A DNA stretch of 31,253 nucleotides, taken from positions 1-31,253 of the forward strand of contig UQXF01000028.1 in assembly GCA_900544905.1 (NCBI GenBank), read 5' to 3'. The notes beneath the pieces were generated by a model, which saw only the letters and a list, made by a program, of their open reading frames with translations, was not told the DNA's origin and made no database searches. Source of the stretch: an uncultured Clostridium sp. Its GTDB lineage: Bacteria; Bacillota; Clostridia; Lachnospirales; Lachnospiraceae. The position numbers were made by a program, and so were the translations under genes. Position 1 is the stretch's first letter. The number at the start of each line of letters is the position of its first letter. Of this stretch, positions 9,901-18,667 are shown piece after piece.

Positions 9901-12730
9901 TAAAGAAAAACATCTGAAATGTGGTCAAGTCATTATTACCAAGAAGGATTATGAGGGCAATCCAATAAATGAAAAAATAAGTTATAATTTTGATAAAATA
10001 AGTGAAAGTGATGTATACGCAACGGACCAAATTGTGTTAGAGGACGATGCAAACTATCAAATTGAGGTAAAAGCTATAGATAAGGCTGGCAATCCTCAAA
10101 AACAAAGTTCAGATGAGTACCCGAAACCAGTAGTCTATAAGGTTACAGTTGATAAGACGGTTCCACACATGGGTGAAATTGAAACGGCAGTGTTATTTGA
10201 CCAGATTAAATCGAATGATGGCAAGGAAAAGGGTGTTGTTTCAATGGTAAAAGATATTTCATACAACCTGCCATGGCTGACATTTGTACCAGAGGTTTTG
10301 TATAGTGTATTCAGCAAAGATACAATTAAGTACACCATGTCAGGTTCCGATAAAATCTCACCGGTAGAGATTGGTTACTATTTGTCTGCTGAACCGATGA
10401 ACGAAATTGATTTAAACAAATTACCGGACGAAAGCTGGCATTTATATGATAAAACAGAAAACAATATAATTGAGGTAAATAAAAGCTGTTTCATATATGA
10501 AAGGGTTAAGGACAGAGCCGGTAATATCAGTTATTTCAGCACAGAGGGAATGATTACAGATAATCATAAGCCGGATATTTTCCTATCTCTTAACAAAGAG
10601 GCAAACAAAAACGGGTTTTATAATGGCGATGTATTATTTTCTGCAGATATTGAAGATAAGATTCCGGAAGGGGGAACTGCAAGCTCCGGACTTCAATATG
10701 TTGCCTATTACCTGGAGAGAGGTGGGAAACATACATCATCAAAGGTGATATATGATATAAGTCAAAATAAGAAAAAAGAGCAGGATACACTTAAAATCGA
10801 GAAGGAAAGCATTTCTGCAAAGGAGTTTAACAGCAATGATGTGACATTATGTGTAACTGCAGTTGACAATGCCGGTAATAAAAGCACCGAAGAAATTCCT
10901 CTTAAAATCGATAATGTAAAACCTGAAATCAGTGTATCCTATGATGACCAGGCAGAAGGAGAATACTGTAACCATACCAGAACCGCTACTATATCTATCA
11001 AGGAACGGAATTTAAACACGGATGATGTAAAAATTGTAGCAAAAGGAGCACACGGGAATAAGGGAAAGGTTGGTAAATGGAGTCATAGCAGTAACACAGG
11101 CAAGTCAGATGATGCAGTGTATACCTGCAAGGTTACATTTACAGAGGATGACGATTATGAATTTACTGTCAGCTGTGTGGACAAGGCTGGGAATAAGGCA
11201 AAAAAGAATTTTTCTGATAAATTTACAGTTGATGCCACAAAACCGGTTATTTCCGTAAGTTATAATGGAGCAGCACCTGAACAGAATGCCTATTATAAAG
11301 AGCCAATTACGGCAACCATTACGATTACAGAGCATAATTTTAATGCGGGAAAGGTAGATATTCAAATGCATGCAGACAATAGCTCCGTATCGGGAGTGTC
11401 AGGCTTTAGCAGTAATGGTGATATACATACAGCAACCGTTTCTTACAGTACAGACGGAACTTACGGACTGGATGTTGCCTATACGGACGAGGCAGGCAAT
11501 GCAGCAGACAGCTATAGTGGCAATACATTTACGGTTGACTTGATTGAACCGGAAATCGAAATCACAAATATACGAGATAAATCGGCAAATAAAGGGGATG
11601 TTAAGCCGGTTATAACCTGCACAGATGTGAATTATGATTCGGACAAGGTGGCAATTAAGCTGTATGGCGCCAATAACGGGGAAATAGATTTAAAGGATGT
11701 ATCCGTTTCGTCCCAGGCCATAAATAATGGAGAACAGTATACACTTGATTTTCCTAAGACACAGGTACTGGATGATGTGTACACCCTGACTGCGGAGGTG
11801 ACGGATAAGGCAGGAAATGAAACGGAGAAAAGCATAGAATTTTCCGTTAATCGTTTTGGCTCTGTCTATACACTGGGAACAGAAACCGGAGAATGGTTAA
11901 CCAATGGCGTATGCTCCTATATCCAGGAGGGAAGACAGGTCGTAATTGTTGAAACCAATGTGGATGAGGTGGTAGAGCGGAACATTGCATACACACAGGG
12001 AGGTGTAAATGCGGCAGTTGTCACGGTAAATGAAGTGGGAAGCTGCAGTTCACAGGAGAGAGAAAACGGAACCTATTATCAGATGAAGGACAGGAGAGAC
12101 GGAAACCAGTGGTATCAATATGAGTACACCATTCATGCTGATAATTTCCTTTCAGAGGGAAGATATTCCGTTCAGATTGACTCAACAGATAAGGCGGGAA
12201 ATCATACAAGTAATGTAAGTAATAAGCACACAGAAGGAAATCTTGTTGTTGAATTTGCGGTTGACCAGACAGCACCAAGTGCAGTTGTTACGGGAGCAGA
12301 GGACCGTAAGGTATATAACGAAACCAGCCATACTGTATATCTGGATGTACAGGATAATCTGGCAACAGATTATGTAACGGTTTATCTAAATGGGGAGGAA
12401 TATGGTACATACAAGGCTTCGGATATTGAAGAGCTGGAGAATGGATTAATTCCGGTTAAAGTTGGACAAGCCTTATCTACCCAGACAATCCAGCTGATGG
12501 CAAAGGATATGGCAGGTAACATACTGAGTGAAAAATCAGAAGGTAAATACGACAAGTCATTTGATGATTTTCATATTGTGGTTACTACAAATCCATTGGT
12601 GCGATTTTTGCATACAACCTGGTTATGGCTGTTATTATTGATGATATTTGCTATATGTGGAATTAGTGTATTTATTATCGTGAAGCGAAAGAGAGTGCAG
12701 ATGGAGAATCAATCGGATATACAGAGGTAA
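6995..12730 (+). CDS. Giant membrane-anchored extracellular protein with Ig-like repeats
   Basis: This 1911-aa protein starts at ATG 6995 behind AAAGGA. It has a signal peptide (to about residue 31), a Big_2-like Ig domain near residues 145-192 (WKWESSSEQVA, GVKPGTATIT) and several further beta-rich Ig-like modules. Eight units end in a D-x-A-G-N-type motif: DKAGN, DRAGN, DNAGN, DKAGN, DEAGN, DKAGN, DKAGN and DMAGN, encoded near 10082, 10504, 10862, 11180, 11486, 11803, 12189 and 12508. A single C-terminal TM segment (about 1874-1896) is followed by a short basic cytoplasmic tail, so nearly everything lies outside. There is no catalytic motif or LPXTG. It sits in the same gene run between the kinase group and EssC. 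A structural stalk, adhesin or wall-spanning part of the secretion system is possible; the exact role is unknown. Confidence 0.82.
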   Translation: MAYTTTGKKILAFVLIICLTLCNANIPASASGTEEKIVEYTFQCKVEGTNEKLTNFEVTLEDSSGKVIDSTSKEYELIVGEKYKYTIKMDGIQDFSEEFEAEEKEGGSFEKVVEIPSANLISLMENKKCYVGETVSINDKWKELPWKWESSSEQVATVKDGEVTGVKPGTATITRSYKGIKHQAEVTVEEYVKPLFTIDGVKLEDITELKKDATVKLKCTNYNQLSNDTDKWQISISGGAATELTNEEYSVTCSGDKLSFTCQLGSRTEDYTINIFKDYVLKAYFQDEVIENAVFTPAASDLKPGVATEVTVTAEGFQDITVDVTPVSYKREIEVPVGKMQTPKISYSEDTIIQAYCGGNIDLNAIEIEGDFYKSSLPWKWYFDGKPVEGTNINLNEVKEGEYIVKYVYCDEEKQYEVSSNEITVKVDKLKLKFDFDNWAAKGKREYDTTDEFDLKIPLSSSDISLAEPAAGKKEDYSCLESGDLEIKVKVDSADASTAPYARLTVADISVSCNSDMYDLSLIKDETVGKVKNNNVNLTIDFKVMTVTRFMPYFEYRTKHFSFDKTNEAGIFLNDKNHTNFTSKLLEMLGTPNIIDNENCNFSKVQYDEVNNVASVKDKNVEYVFDENTYSKTDDKKVTFTYGYTYEILHIKNILDIIQLKNVYEGPDVKDSFWVNGKDKISASLKESDYNNPESAYNGVSFKKIEVTNWEALEEYNISGEGGSKGHKAFAPSGDNEEYYAVMFDTENYEKCSTVAAIIRIIPKEDGDFSGNYPCRVPDTDDEEGYPVITLFRDSTAAEVEFEEEENEAKLNRANDSDIVVGEVSRPDNIKFTVKDNGSGVKSVKCAIVSLDLSSKYYDKLTKTYVPAGIALDKLKYTNMDLLESENEKYTMNVPPYDGEYVICVKTKNGSGMEETHISNGFFIDSEPPEITASFIKDREDKTEEDITEKVINGEEVYSSGTIRATIKIKEKHLKCGQVIITKKDYEGNPINEKISYNFDKISESDVYATDQIVLEDDANYQIEVKAIDKAGNPQKQSSDEYPKPVVYKVTVDKTVPHMGEIETAVLFDQIKSNDGKEKGVVSMVKDISYNLPWLTFVPEVLYSVFSKDTIKYTMSGSDKISPVEIGYYLSAEPMNEIDLNKLPDESWHLYDKTENNIIEVNKSCFIYERVKDRAGNISYFSTEGMITDNHKPDIFLSLNKEANKNGFYNGDVLFSADIEDKIPEGGTASSGLQYVAYYLERGGKHTSSKVIYDISQNKKKEQDTLKIEKESISAKEFNSNDVTLCVTAVDNAGNKSTEEIPLKIDNVKPEISVSYDDQAEGEYCNHTRTATISIKERNLNTDDVKIVAKGAHGNKGKVGKWSHSSNTGKSDDAVYTCKVTFTEDDDYEFTVSCVDKAGNKAKKNFSDKFTVDATKPVISVSYNGAAPEQNAYYKEPITATITITEHNFNAGKVDIQMHADNSSVSGVSGFSSNGDIHTATVSYSTDGTYGLDVAYTDEAGNAADSYSGNTFTVDLIEPEIEITNIRDKSANKGDVKPVITCTDVNYDSDKVAIKLYGANNGEIDLKDVSVSSQAINNGEQYTLDFPKTQVLDDVYTLTAEVTDKAGNETEKSIEFSVNRFGSVYTLGTETGEWLTNGVCSYIQEGRQVVIVETNVDEVVERNIAYTQGGVNAAVVTVNEVGSCSSQERENGTYYQMKDRRDGNQWYQYEYTIHADNFLSEGRYSVQIDSTDKAGNHTSNVSNKHTEGNLVVEFAVDQTAPSAVVTGAEDRKVYNETSHTVYLDVQDNLATDYVTVYLNGEEYGTYKASDIEELENGLIPVKVGQALSTQTIQLMAKDMAGNILSEKSEGKYDKSFDDFHIVVTTNPLVRFLHTTWLWLLLLMIFAICGISVFIIVKRKRVQMENQSDIQR

Positions 12731-12799
12731 GCAAAAAATGAAAGATAGCATACAATTATTATCATTCTGGTTGTTTTAACCTCGAAGGATATTAATAAA

Positions 12800-13033
12800 T
12801 TGTCAGGCGATAATGCGGTTTATGTTATTAAGGGTTATTTAAGAAACGTATATATTTACCGGGGAACCAGAATAGTTCTTGTTTACTATGACTTTGTACG
12901 GAAAAAATACATAGCGAAAAGAAGTATGCTTAATGCAGATGAAATAGGCAGTCAGGTAATTGAAAAAAATAAATATGTGGATATTTTAGTACAGAAAAAT
13001 GCAGATAAATTAAAATACATATCATTAAAATAA
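12800..13033 (+). CDS. Small protein of unknown function, start uncertain
   Basis: The open frame gives 77 residues from TTG 12800, with GAAGGA at 12784-12789 as possible ribosome binding site. The product is beta-rich and positively charged (VYIYRGTRIVLVYYDF, then a KNKYVDILV segment). I do not recognise it. The same frame continues upstream without an ATG to a stop at 12746 and there encodes a strongly hydrophobic stretch (I-I-I-I-L-V-V-L, from 12755). A separate ATG at 12738 with GAGG at 12724-12727 opens a different frame and ends after 13 codons. Together these suggest that the gene may once have had, or still has through an indel or read error, a membrane segment started at 12738. Its neighbour also starts with a TM segment. 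Confidence 0.5.
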   Translation: MSGDNAVYVIKGYLRNVYIYRGTRIVLVYYDFVRKKYIAKRSMLNADEIGSQVIEKNKYVDILVQKNADKLKYISLK

Positions 13034-13056
13034 TACGATTCAAAGGAGGAAAGCGA

Positions 13057-13650
13057 ATGGACAAAATCATAGATATTTTATGTTCAAATATAGCAATGTG
13101 CTGTTACGAGGGGATAATTCTTGGGTTGGTGTTTTTTCGCTTTCTCCGTTTAAACAAAGAGAAAAAAAGGGCGGCAGAAATGAATACCCTGCAAAAGGAA
13201 AAGGTCAGAGAGGAGCAGCTTGACCAGGCATTGAAAAACCGCTTATACCAGGGAGTGGAAACGAAGACCTTTCAAAATAATATTCCGTATGAGGTTAATT
13301 TTCATGAGGAAACAAATTTTGCCAACCAAACGGATGACAACATTGCCGTCCAGATTATTGAAAAGGGAAAGTTATCTACCCGCAAGTATGTAATTTTTGT
13401 ATCAGAGGTAATTACGGTGGGACAGAGTAATACAAATGCGCTGGTATTAAATGACCTGAATGTTGCAAAGGAGCAGTGCCGGCTGTTTAAGCATGACAAG
13501 TCATTATATATCCAGACATTGGAGGATACACATCCCGTAAAAATAAGACGTGGAAGAGAAGCGATGCAGTTGTCCAGAGATGCAGTGAAATTACTGGATA
13601 ATGATTTTATTGAGGTTGGAGACACTTCATTGAATATACATTTTGTTTAA
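13057..13650 (+). CDS. TM protein with degenerate FHA domain
   Basis: A 197-aa protein with a good AAAGGAGG site before ATG 13057. A TM segment (about residues 12-30) is followed by a charged Lys/Glu-rich helix (32-62) and a C-terminal FHA-like domain (about 108-197). The domain keeps the beta pattern and a Gly of the first loop (VGQSN, 121-125), but the Ser-Arg-x-His of phospho-Thr binding is replaced by A-K-E-Q-C (137-141), and the Asn-Gly loop is not clear. It is therefore probably a scaffold rather than a phosphopeptide reader. It ends 17 bases before the EssC gene, so it is probably a partner of EssC in the membrane complex (inference). Confidence 0.7.
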   Translation: MDKIIDILCSNIAMCCYEGIILGLVFFRFLRLNKEKKRAAEMNTLQKEKVREEQLDQALKNRLYQGVETKTFQNNIPYEVNFHEETNFANQTDDNIAVQIIEKGKLSTRKYVIFVSEVITVGQSNTNALVLNDLNVAKEQCRLFKHDKSLYIQTLEDTHPVKIRRGREAMQLSRDAVKLLDNDFIEVGDTSLNIHFV

Positions 13651-13667
13651 GATAAAGGGGGATATAA

Positions 13668-16600
13668 ATGGTTACGATTTTATCAGTTTTTACAAGCACA
13701 TCCTTCAAGGAGATTCGGTTACCAAATTTGGTAAATACAGACTATTCTTTTATTCTATATAAGGATATTTTCAATCTTTCAGAAAATCTGGAAATTCATC
13801 TTGAAAACATTAACGGAACATGGACATTCGTGGAAAATTCTCAATATAAGGTTACAAAGGGAAATGAAGAATATATTGGAAAACCAATCCGGGACCAGGA
13901 TATCTTTCATATTTTTCATGCCGGAGCAGAGAATATAACCCTGGTTGTCAGAAACGCACAATATTCTATTTCGGTATTTAGCAAGTATGCAGTAAAAGAT
14001 GTCCGGGAGATTACTATAGGTAAAAATGAAGACATGGATATACGGTATGATTTTCAGGGAATGGTTTCAAGAACCCATGCAAGATTGTACCGGGATGGAC
14101 AGAATAATTGGATGCTTGAAAATAAAAGTGTCAATGGCACCTATGTGAATGCGAATTTGATTCAGAATACTGTTCCTTTAAATTTTGGAGATTTAATTAG
14201 TTTTATGGGACTGCACATCATGATTCTGGGAGATTGTATCGCCATTGACCAGGCAAATTATCAGGTTGAGGTCAATACAGATAAGCTGTGCGTTATGGAA
14301 TTTGCAAAGCCGGAGGAGAACCCGGATAAGGCTGTAAATGAGGCTTTAGAAGCAGGAAAAGATTGTATGACTTTGTTAAGACGCTCACCGAGAAATATTG
14401 AAAAAATTGATACGGAGGAGGTTGAAATTGAGGCTCCACCGGATTTGCAGCAGAGCAAGAAGCAGCCTCTTTTTATGACGGTGGGCTCTTCTTTTATAAT
14501 GGTTATTCCTATGCTGCTGGGCAGCTTGTTAATGATATATTCCTCAAAGGCCAGTGGAAGTAACTCCGGCTTATATATGTATTCCGGTCTGATTATGGCT
14601 GGAACCTCTGCAATCTTTGGTGTGATATGGGCAATTGTAAATGTTGTTCAACAGAATAAAGAGGAAAAACAGAGAAAGCTGCATCGTTTTGAAGCATATA
14701 GCAATTATCTGATGAAGCGTACGGAAATGGTTAAGGATAAATATGAGAATAATATTCGTTCTCTGAATATTATGTATCAAAGCGCAGAGACATGTGCGGG
14801 CTATGACAGTAATAGCATGGTGCTGTGGAACCGTAATTTCAGACATGAGGATTTTATGTTTTACAGACTGGGACTGGGAGACATTCCCTTTCAGGCACAG
14901 ATTAATATTCCAAAGGACCGGTTTAAGCTGTATGAGGATGGATTGGCAGAAAAACCGAAATTCATTAAAGAGAACTATAAGACTCTGTTTAATGTTCCAG
15001 TGGGGGTGGATTTACTGAAGCACCGCCTGATTGGACTGATTGGCGGAAAACAGCTATCAGGTGCTTTTGAGGTTGTTAAAATACTGGCAACGCAGATTGC
15101 TGCAAATAACTGTTATACGGATGTAAAAATGGTTTTTATTTACGATGGAAAGGCATCGGAAAATATTGGTAAATGGGATTATATCAAATGGTTTCCACAT
15201 GTCTGGTCTGAGGACAAAAAGATTCGTTTTATCGCTGCAGACAAGCAGCAAGCGGGGGATGTTTTTTACAGCATGGCAAAAATATTCCGCCAAAGAGAAG
15301 AGATGGGTTCCGCTAAGAAGAAGGAGATTATCCAGAAACCATACTTTATTATGTTTTTAATGAATCCCGAAATGATGGAGGGAGAATTAATTGCCAAGTA
15401 TGTGTATGACAATAGCATGAATTATGGATTATCTACGGTTATTGTTGCAGATTCCTATACGGGACTTCCAAATGAATGTGAATATATTATTGAAAATGAC
15501 CAGGATTTCCAGGGTGTTTATGATGTTAAGGACGCACAGGAAGAAAGACAGCAGATTAAATTTGACAGTGTTTCTGATATGAAGATATTGCAGTTTGCAA
15601 AAAGATTGTCCAATATTTATGTAAAGGAAACCGAGTCCGGAGGAGATATTCCGTCGTCCATTACATTTTTTGAAATGTATGGTGCAACGAAGCTGGAGGA
15701 TTTGAATGTTCTTGACCGTTGGAGAAAGAACCGTACCTATGACAATATAAAGGGTATGACCGGAGCGAAGGCTGGCGGAGCACCAAGTTATCTGGATGTG
15801 CATGAAAAGTATCATGGACCTCATGGTCTGGTGGCGGGTACCACAGGCTCTGGTAAAAGTGAAACACTGCAGACATATATGCTTTCACTGGCAGTTAACT
15901 ACAGTCCCGATGATATCGGCTTCTTTATCATTGATTACAAGGGCGGCGGAATGGCAAATCTGTTCAACGGTCTTCCTCATTTAATTGGACAGATTTCTAA
16001 TCTGTCCGGCAACCAGGTACATCGTGCCATGGTCTCTATAAAAAGTGAAAACAGAAGACGTCAGAGAATATTCACGGAAAATGGTGTTAATAACATCAAC
16101 CTGTATACAAAATTATATAAGAACAATGAGGTTAGTGTCCCAGTTCCGCATTTGTTTATCATTATTGATGAGTTTGCGGAGCTGAAACGTGAGGAGCCTG
16201 ACTTTATGAAGGAGCTGGTCAGTGTTGCACAGGTAGGGCGGAGCCTTGGTGTGCACCTGATTTTAGCGACACAGAAACCAAGTGGTACGGTAGACGATAA
16301 TATTTGGAGTAATTCTAAATTCCGTCTCTGTCTTCGGGTACAGGACCGTCAGGACAGTAATGATATGCTTCACAAGCCGGATGCGGCATACATTACGCAG
16401 GCAGGCCGTGCCTATTTACAGGTGGGTAATGATGAGGTGTTTGAATTATTTCAATCCGGATTTAGCGGTGCGGTATATAGTGAGGATGACAGCGACAGTA
16501 AAGTCGATATTGCAAAGCTCATTACTCTTGATGGAAGAGTTGATATGACAGGTAATTATGCGAAGACGACACAAAAGGTGAAGGCCCAGGCGGAGTGGCT

Positions 16601-18662
16601 GACAATATTACAGAAATATTTACTGCAGGCAATGGATAAAGAAAATACATCCCTTGAGGACTGCCTGAAGATGAAATCAAAGGAACAGTTGATTGTAGAT
16701 GACATGTATCAGATGATGGAAGAGGATTTAATTGATTATCCTATTAGCGCATATAATACCGCAAGGCTGGAGGATTATATTGAGCTATATGGTGATTGTG
16801 CCAACGCAGAGAACATTATTGCGGCTATGATTTCGCGTGCAGAGAGAAATAATATAAAGCTTCCGCAGGCAAAGGATAAGACCCAGCTGGATGCAGTGAA
16901 GGATTATCTGGCAGTTGTTGCAAAAGAAAACGGTTATACTCATGAGCTTCAGTTATGGATGCCGGTGCTGCCTGACCGGATGTATCTGGAAGCATTTGAT
17001 GAATTTAAAAATAACTGTTATCAGAATGGTCAATGGCCGGAGCCGGAGGCTGAATGGAATATAGAAGTGGTTCTTGGCTTGTATGATGACCCGCAAAATC
17101 AGGCGCAGATGCCTATGAAGGTTAATTTTACAGAAGGCGGACATCATGCTGTATGTGGTATGGTGGTGAGCGGACGGAGTACAACGCTCCAATCCATTAC
17201 CTATGCCTTGATTCATAAATACGACCCGTCCTATATCAACATTTATGCTATTGATTTTAGCAGTAAAATGATGAGTGCGTTTGAGGATGCTCCCCATATG
17301 GGAGGGGTTATGTATGAAGGGGACTATGAGAGAATTTCAAAATTCTTTACGATGATTCATTCCATACTGGAAGAACGGAAAAAATTATTTCGTGGCGGTA
17401 ACTACAGTCAGTATGTTCAGGTAAATGGAGTGGTTCTGCCAATGATACTTATTATTATTGACAATGTATCCGCTTTTAACGAAAAAACAGAAGAACATTA
17501 CATGGATGACCTGGTTACCCTTTCCAAGGAGGGGGTAAGTCATGGTATTTACATGCTGTTGTCCGGTGCAGGAATTGGCAATACGGACATTCCTTCCCGT
17601 GCGGCAGAGAACATCAAGACATTTATTACTACAGAAATGGCAGATAAGTATGCGTATGGAGATGTTATGAAGACGATGGCATTTGATGTGGTTCCGGAAT
17701 CGAATATTAAGGGGCGCGGTCTTGCATATTATGGCAATCGTATTCTGGAGTATCAGGTTGCTCTTGCCTGCCCTGCGGAGGATGACTATCAGCGTATTGA
17801 GAAGATTCGCAGGATATGCCAGGATATGAGTCAAAACTGGAAGAAGAAGGCTGCCCGCCCAATACCGGAAATTCCGGAGAAACCGGTCTGGTCAGAGTTT
17901 AGTGAGCTTGAAACATATGAAAAGGAGCTGCAGAATCCAAGATGTCTTCCGGTGGGATATAATGCAGAGAATGCATCCATCTATAGTATTGATTTGGTTG
18001 ATACATTTTGTTATATGATTACCGGTCTGCCGCGGTCCGGAAAGAAAAACTTCATGAAGGTTATGATTCAATCTGCAATGAGGCGTGACAGTGAAATTTA
18101 TATATTTGACGGTGAATCAAAGCCAATGCATGCTTTTGCTGAAACAGAGGGAATACACTATGCAACAGATGAAAAATCTGTTTTTGAATGTTTCAGCAAC
18201 GTAATTCCTGAAATTGGAAGAAGGAGCAAGAAACGTAAGGAAATGATGGAAAATGATGCGGAGGAAGCGGAGATTTTTGACGCCATGTCACAGGAAAAGG
18301 CTATATATTTCTTCCTGTCTGATTTGGAATGGTTTATTACAATGATTTATAATGCAGAGCTTGAAATGAAGGGTTTTCTTGAAAATATCATAGAGAAGGG
18401 AAGATTATTGAATGTATATTTTGTAGGTGTAATAGGCCTCGATAATATACAGATGATTAACTTCTATAAGGTATATGAGTATTTCGTTAAATATAAAACC
18501 GGTGTTCATTTTGGCGGCAATGTGGAAAAGAACAACATCTATAATTTTAATGCGGTACCTTACAAGGAGCAGTCAAAGATGTTGAAGCCTGGAATTGGTA
18601 TGATTTCTAACCGGTTATCCGGAGAAGTAGACCAAGTTGTAATTCCGCTTGCTAGGAGGTAG
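13668..18662 (+). CDS. essC: EssC-type FtsK/SpoIIIE ATPase of a type VII secretion system
   Basis: The motor protein, 1664 aa, somewhat longer than typical EssC/YukB (about 1480-1500). Residues 1-95 look like a degenerate FHA-type module. A complete FHA follows at about 100-190 (G118, SRTH 134-137, NGT 156-158). Two TM segments lie at 268-291 and 303-326. After a stalk region with a Walker-like remnant (IGGKQLSG) come three FtsK domains. D1 has a full Walker A GTTGSGKS (724-731) and Walker B with D834-E835. D2 has GMVVSGRS (1164-1171), with Arg for the Walker Lys, and D1265-N1266 without the Glu. D3 has GLPRSGKK (1453-1460), with Lys replacing Ser/Thr, and a B strand ending at D1552. D1 is thus the probable hydrolytic domain and D2/D3 regulatory or substrate-binding. 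The name rests on architecture; the sequence is clearly diverged. Confidence 0.93.
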   Translation: MVTILSVFTSTSFKEIRLPNLVNTDYSFILYKDIFNLSENLEIHLENINGTWTFVENSQYKVTKGNEEYIGKPIRDQDIFHIFHAGAENITLVVRNAQYSISVFSKYAVKDVREITIGKNEDMDIRYDFQGMVSRTHARLYRDGQNNWMLENKSVNGTYVNANLIQNTVPLNFGDLISFMGLHIMILGDCIAIDQANYQVEVNTDKLCVMEFAKPEENPDKAVNEALEAGKDCMTLLRRSPRNIEKIDTEEVEIEAPPDLQQSKKQPLFMTVGSSFIMVIPMLLGSLLMIYSSKASGSNSGLYMYSGLIMAGTSAIFGVIWAIVNVVQQNKEEKQRKLHRFEAYSNYLMKRTEMVKDKYENNIRSLNIMYQSAETCAGYDSNSMVLWNRNFRHEDFMFYRLGLGDIPFQAQINIPKDRFKLYEDGLAEKPKFIKENYKTLFNVPVGVDLLKHRLIGLIGGKQLSGAFEVVKILATQIAANNCYTDVKMVFIYDGKASENIGKWDYIKWFPHVWSEDKKIRFIAADKQQAGDVFYSMAKIFRQREEMGSAKKKEIIQKPYFIMFLMNPEMMEGELIAKYVYDNSMNYGLSTVIVADSYTGLPNECEYIIENDQDFQGVYDVKDAQEERQQIKFDSVSDMKILQFAKRLSNIYVKETESGGDIPSSITFFEMYGATKLEDLNVLDRWRKNRTYDNIKGMTGAKAGGAPSYLDVHEKYHGPHGLVAGTTGSGKSETLQTYMLSLAVNYSPDDIGFFIIDYKGGGMANLFNGLPHLIGQISNLSGNQVHRAMVSIKSENRRRQRIFTENGVNNINLYTKLYKNNEVSVPVPHLFIIIDEFAELKREEPDFMKELVSVAQVGRSLGVHLILATQKPSGTVDDNIWSNSKFRLCLRVQDRQDSNDMLHKPDAAYITQAGRAYLQVGNDEVFELFQSGFSGAVYSEDDSDSKVDIAKLITLDGRVDMTGNYAKTTQKVKAQAEWLTILQKYLLQAMDKENTSLEDCLKMKSKEQLIVDDMYQMMEEDLIDYPISAYNTARLEDYIELYGDCANAENIIAAMISRAERNNIKLPQAKDKTQLDAVKDYLAVVAKENGYTHELQLWMPVLPDRMYLEAFDEFKNNCYQNGQWPEPEAEWNIEVVLGLYDDPQNQAQMPMKVNFTEGGHHAVCGMVVSGRSTTLQSITYALIHKYDPSYINIYAIDFSSKMMSAFEDAPHMGGVMYEGDYERISKFFTMIHSILEERKKLFRGGNYSQYVQVNGVVLPMILIIIDNVSAFNEKTEEHYMDDLVTLSKEGVSHGIYMLLSGAGIGNTDIPSRAAENIKTFITTEMADKYAYGDVMKTMAFDVVPESNIKGRGLAYYGNRILEYQVALACPAEDDYQRIEKIRRICQDMSQNWKKKAARPIPEIPEKPVWSEFSELETYEKELQNPRCLPVGYNAENASIYSIDLVDTFCYMITGLPRSGKKNFMKVMIQSAMRRDSEIYIFDGESKPMHAFAETEGIHYATDEKSVFECFSNVIPEIGRRSKKRKEMMENDAEEAEIFDAMSQEKAIYFFLSDLEWFITMIYNAELEMKGFLENIIEKGRLLNVYFVGVIGLDNIQMINFYKVYEYFVKYKTGVHFGGNVEKNNIYNFNAVPYKEQSKMLKPGIGMISNRLSGEVDQVVIPLARR

Positions 18663-18667
18663 GCTAT

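Noticed and set aside
4942..12730. LXG or other polymorphic toxin cargo
   Set aside because: Both large proteins start with Sec signal peptides, have no LXG-type helical N-terminus, no toxin domain and no immunity-like small gene after them.
12767..12774. CTGGTTGT as another LytTR site
   Set aside because: A single half-site with no second copy 20-22 bp away; it overlaps the reading frame with the hydrophobic run.
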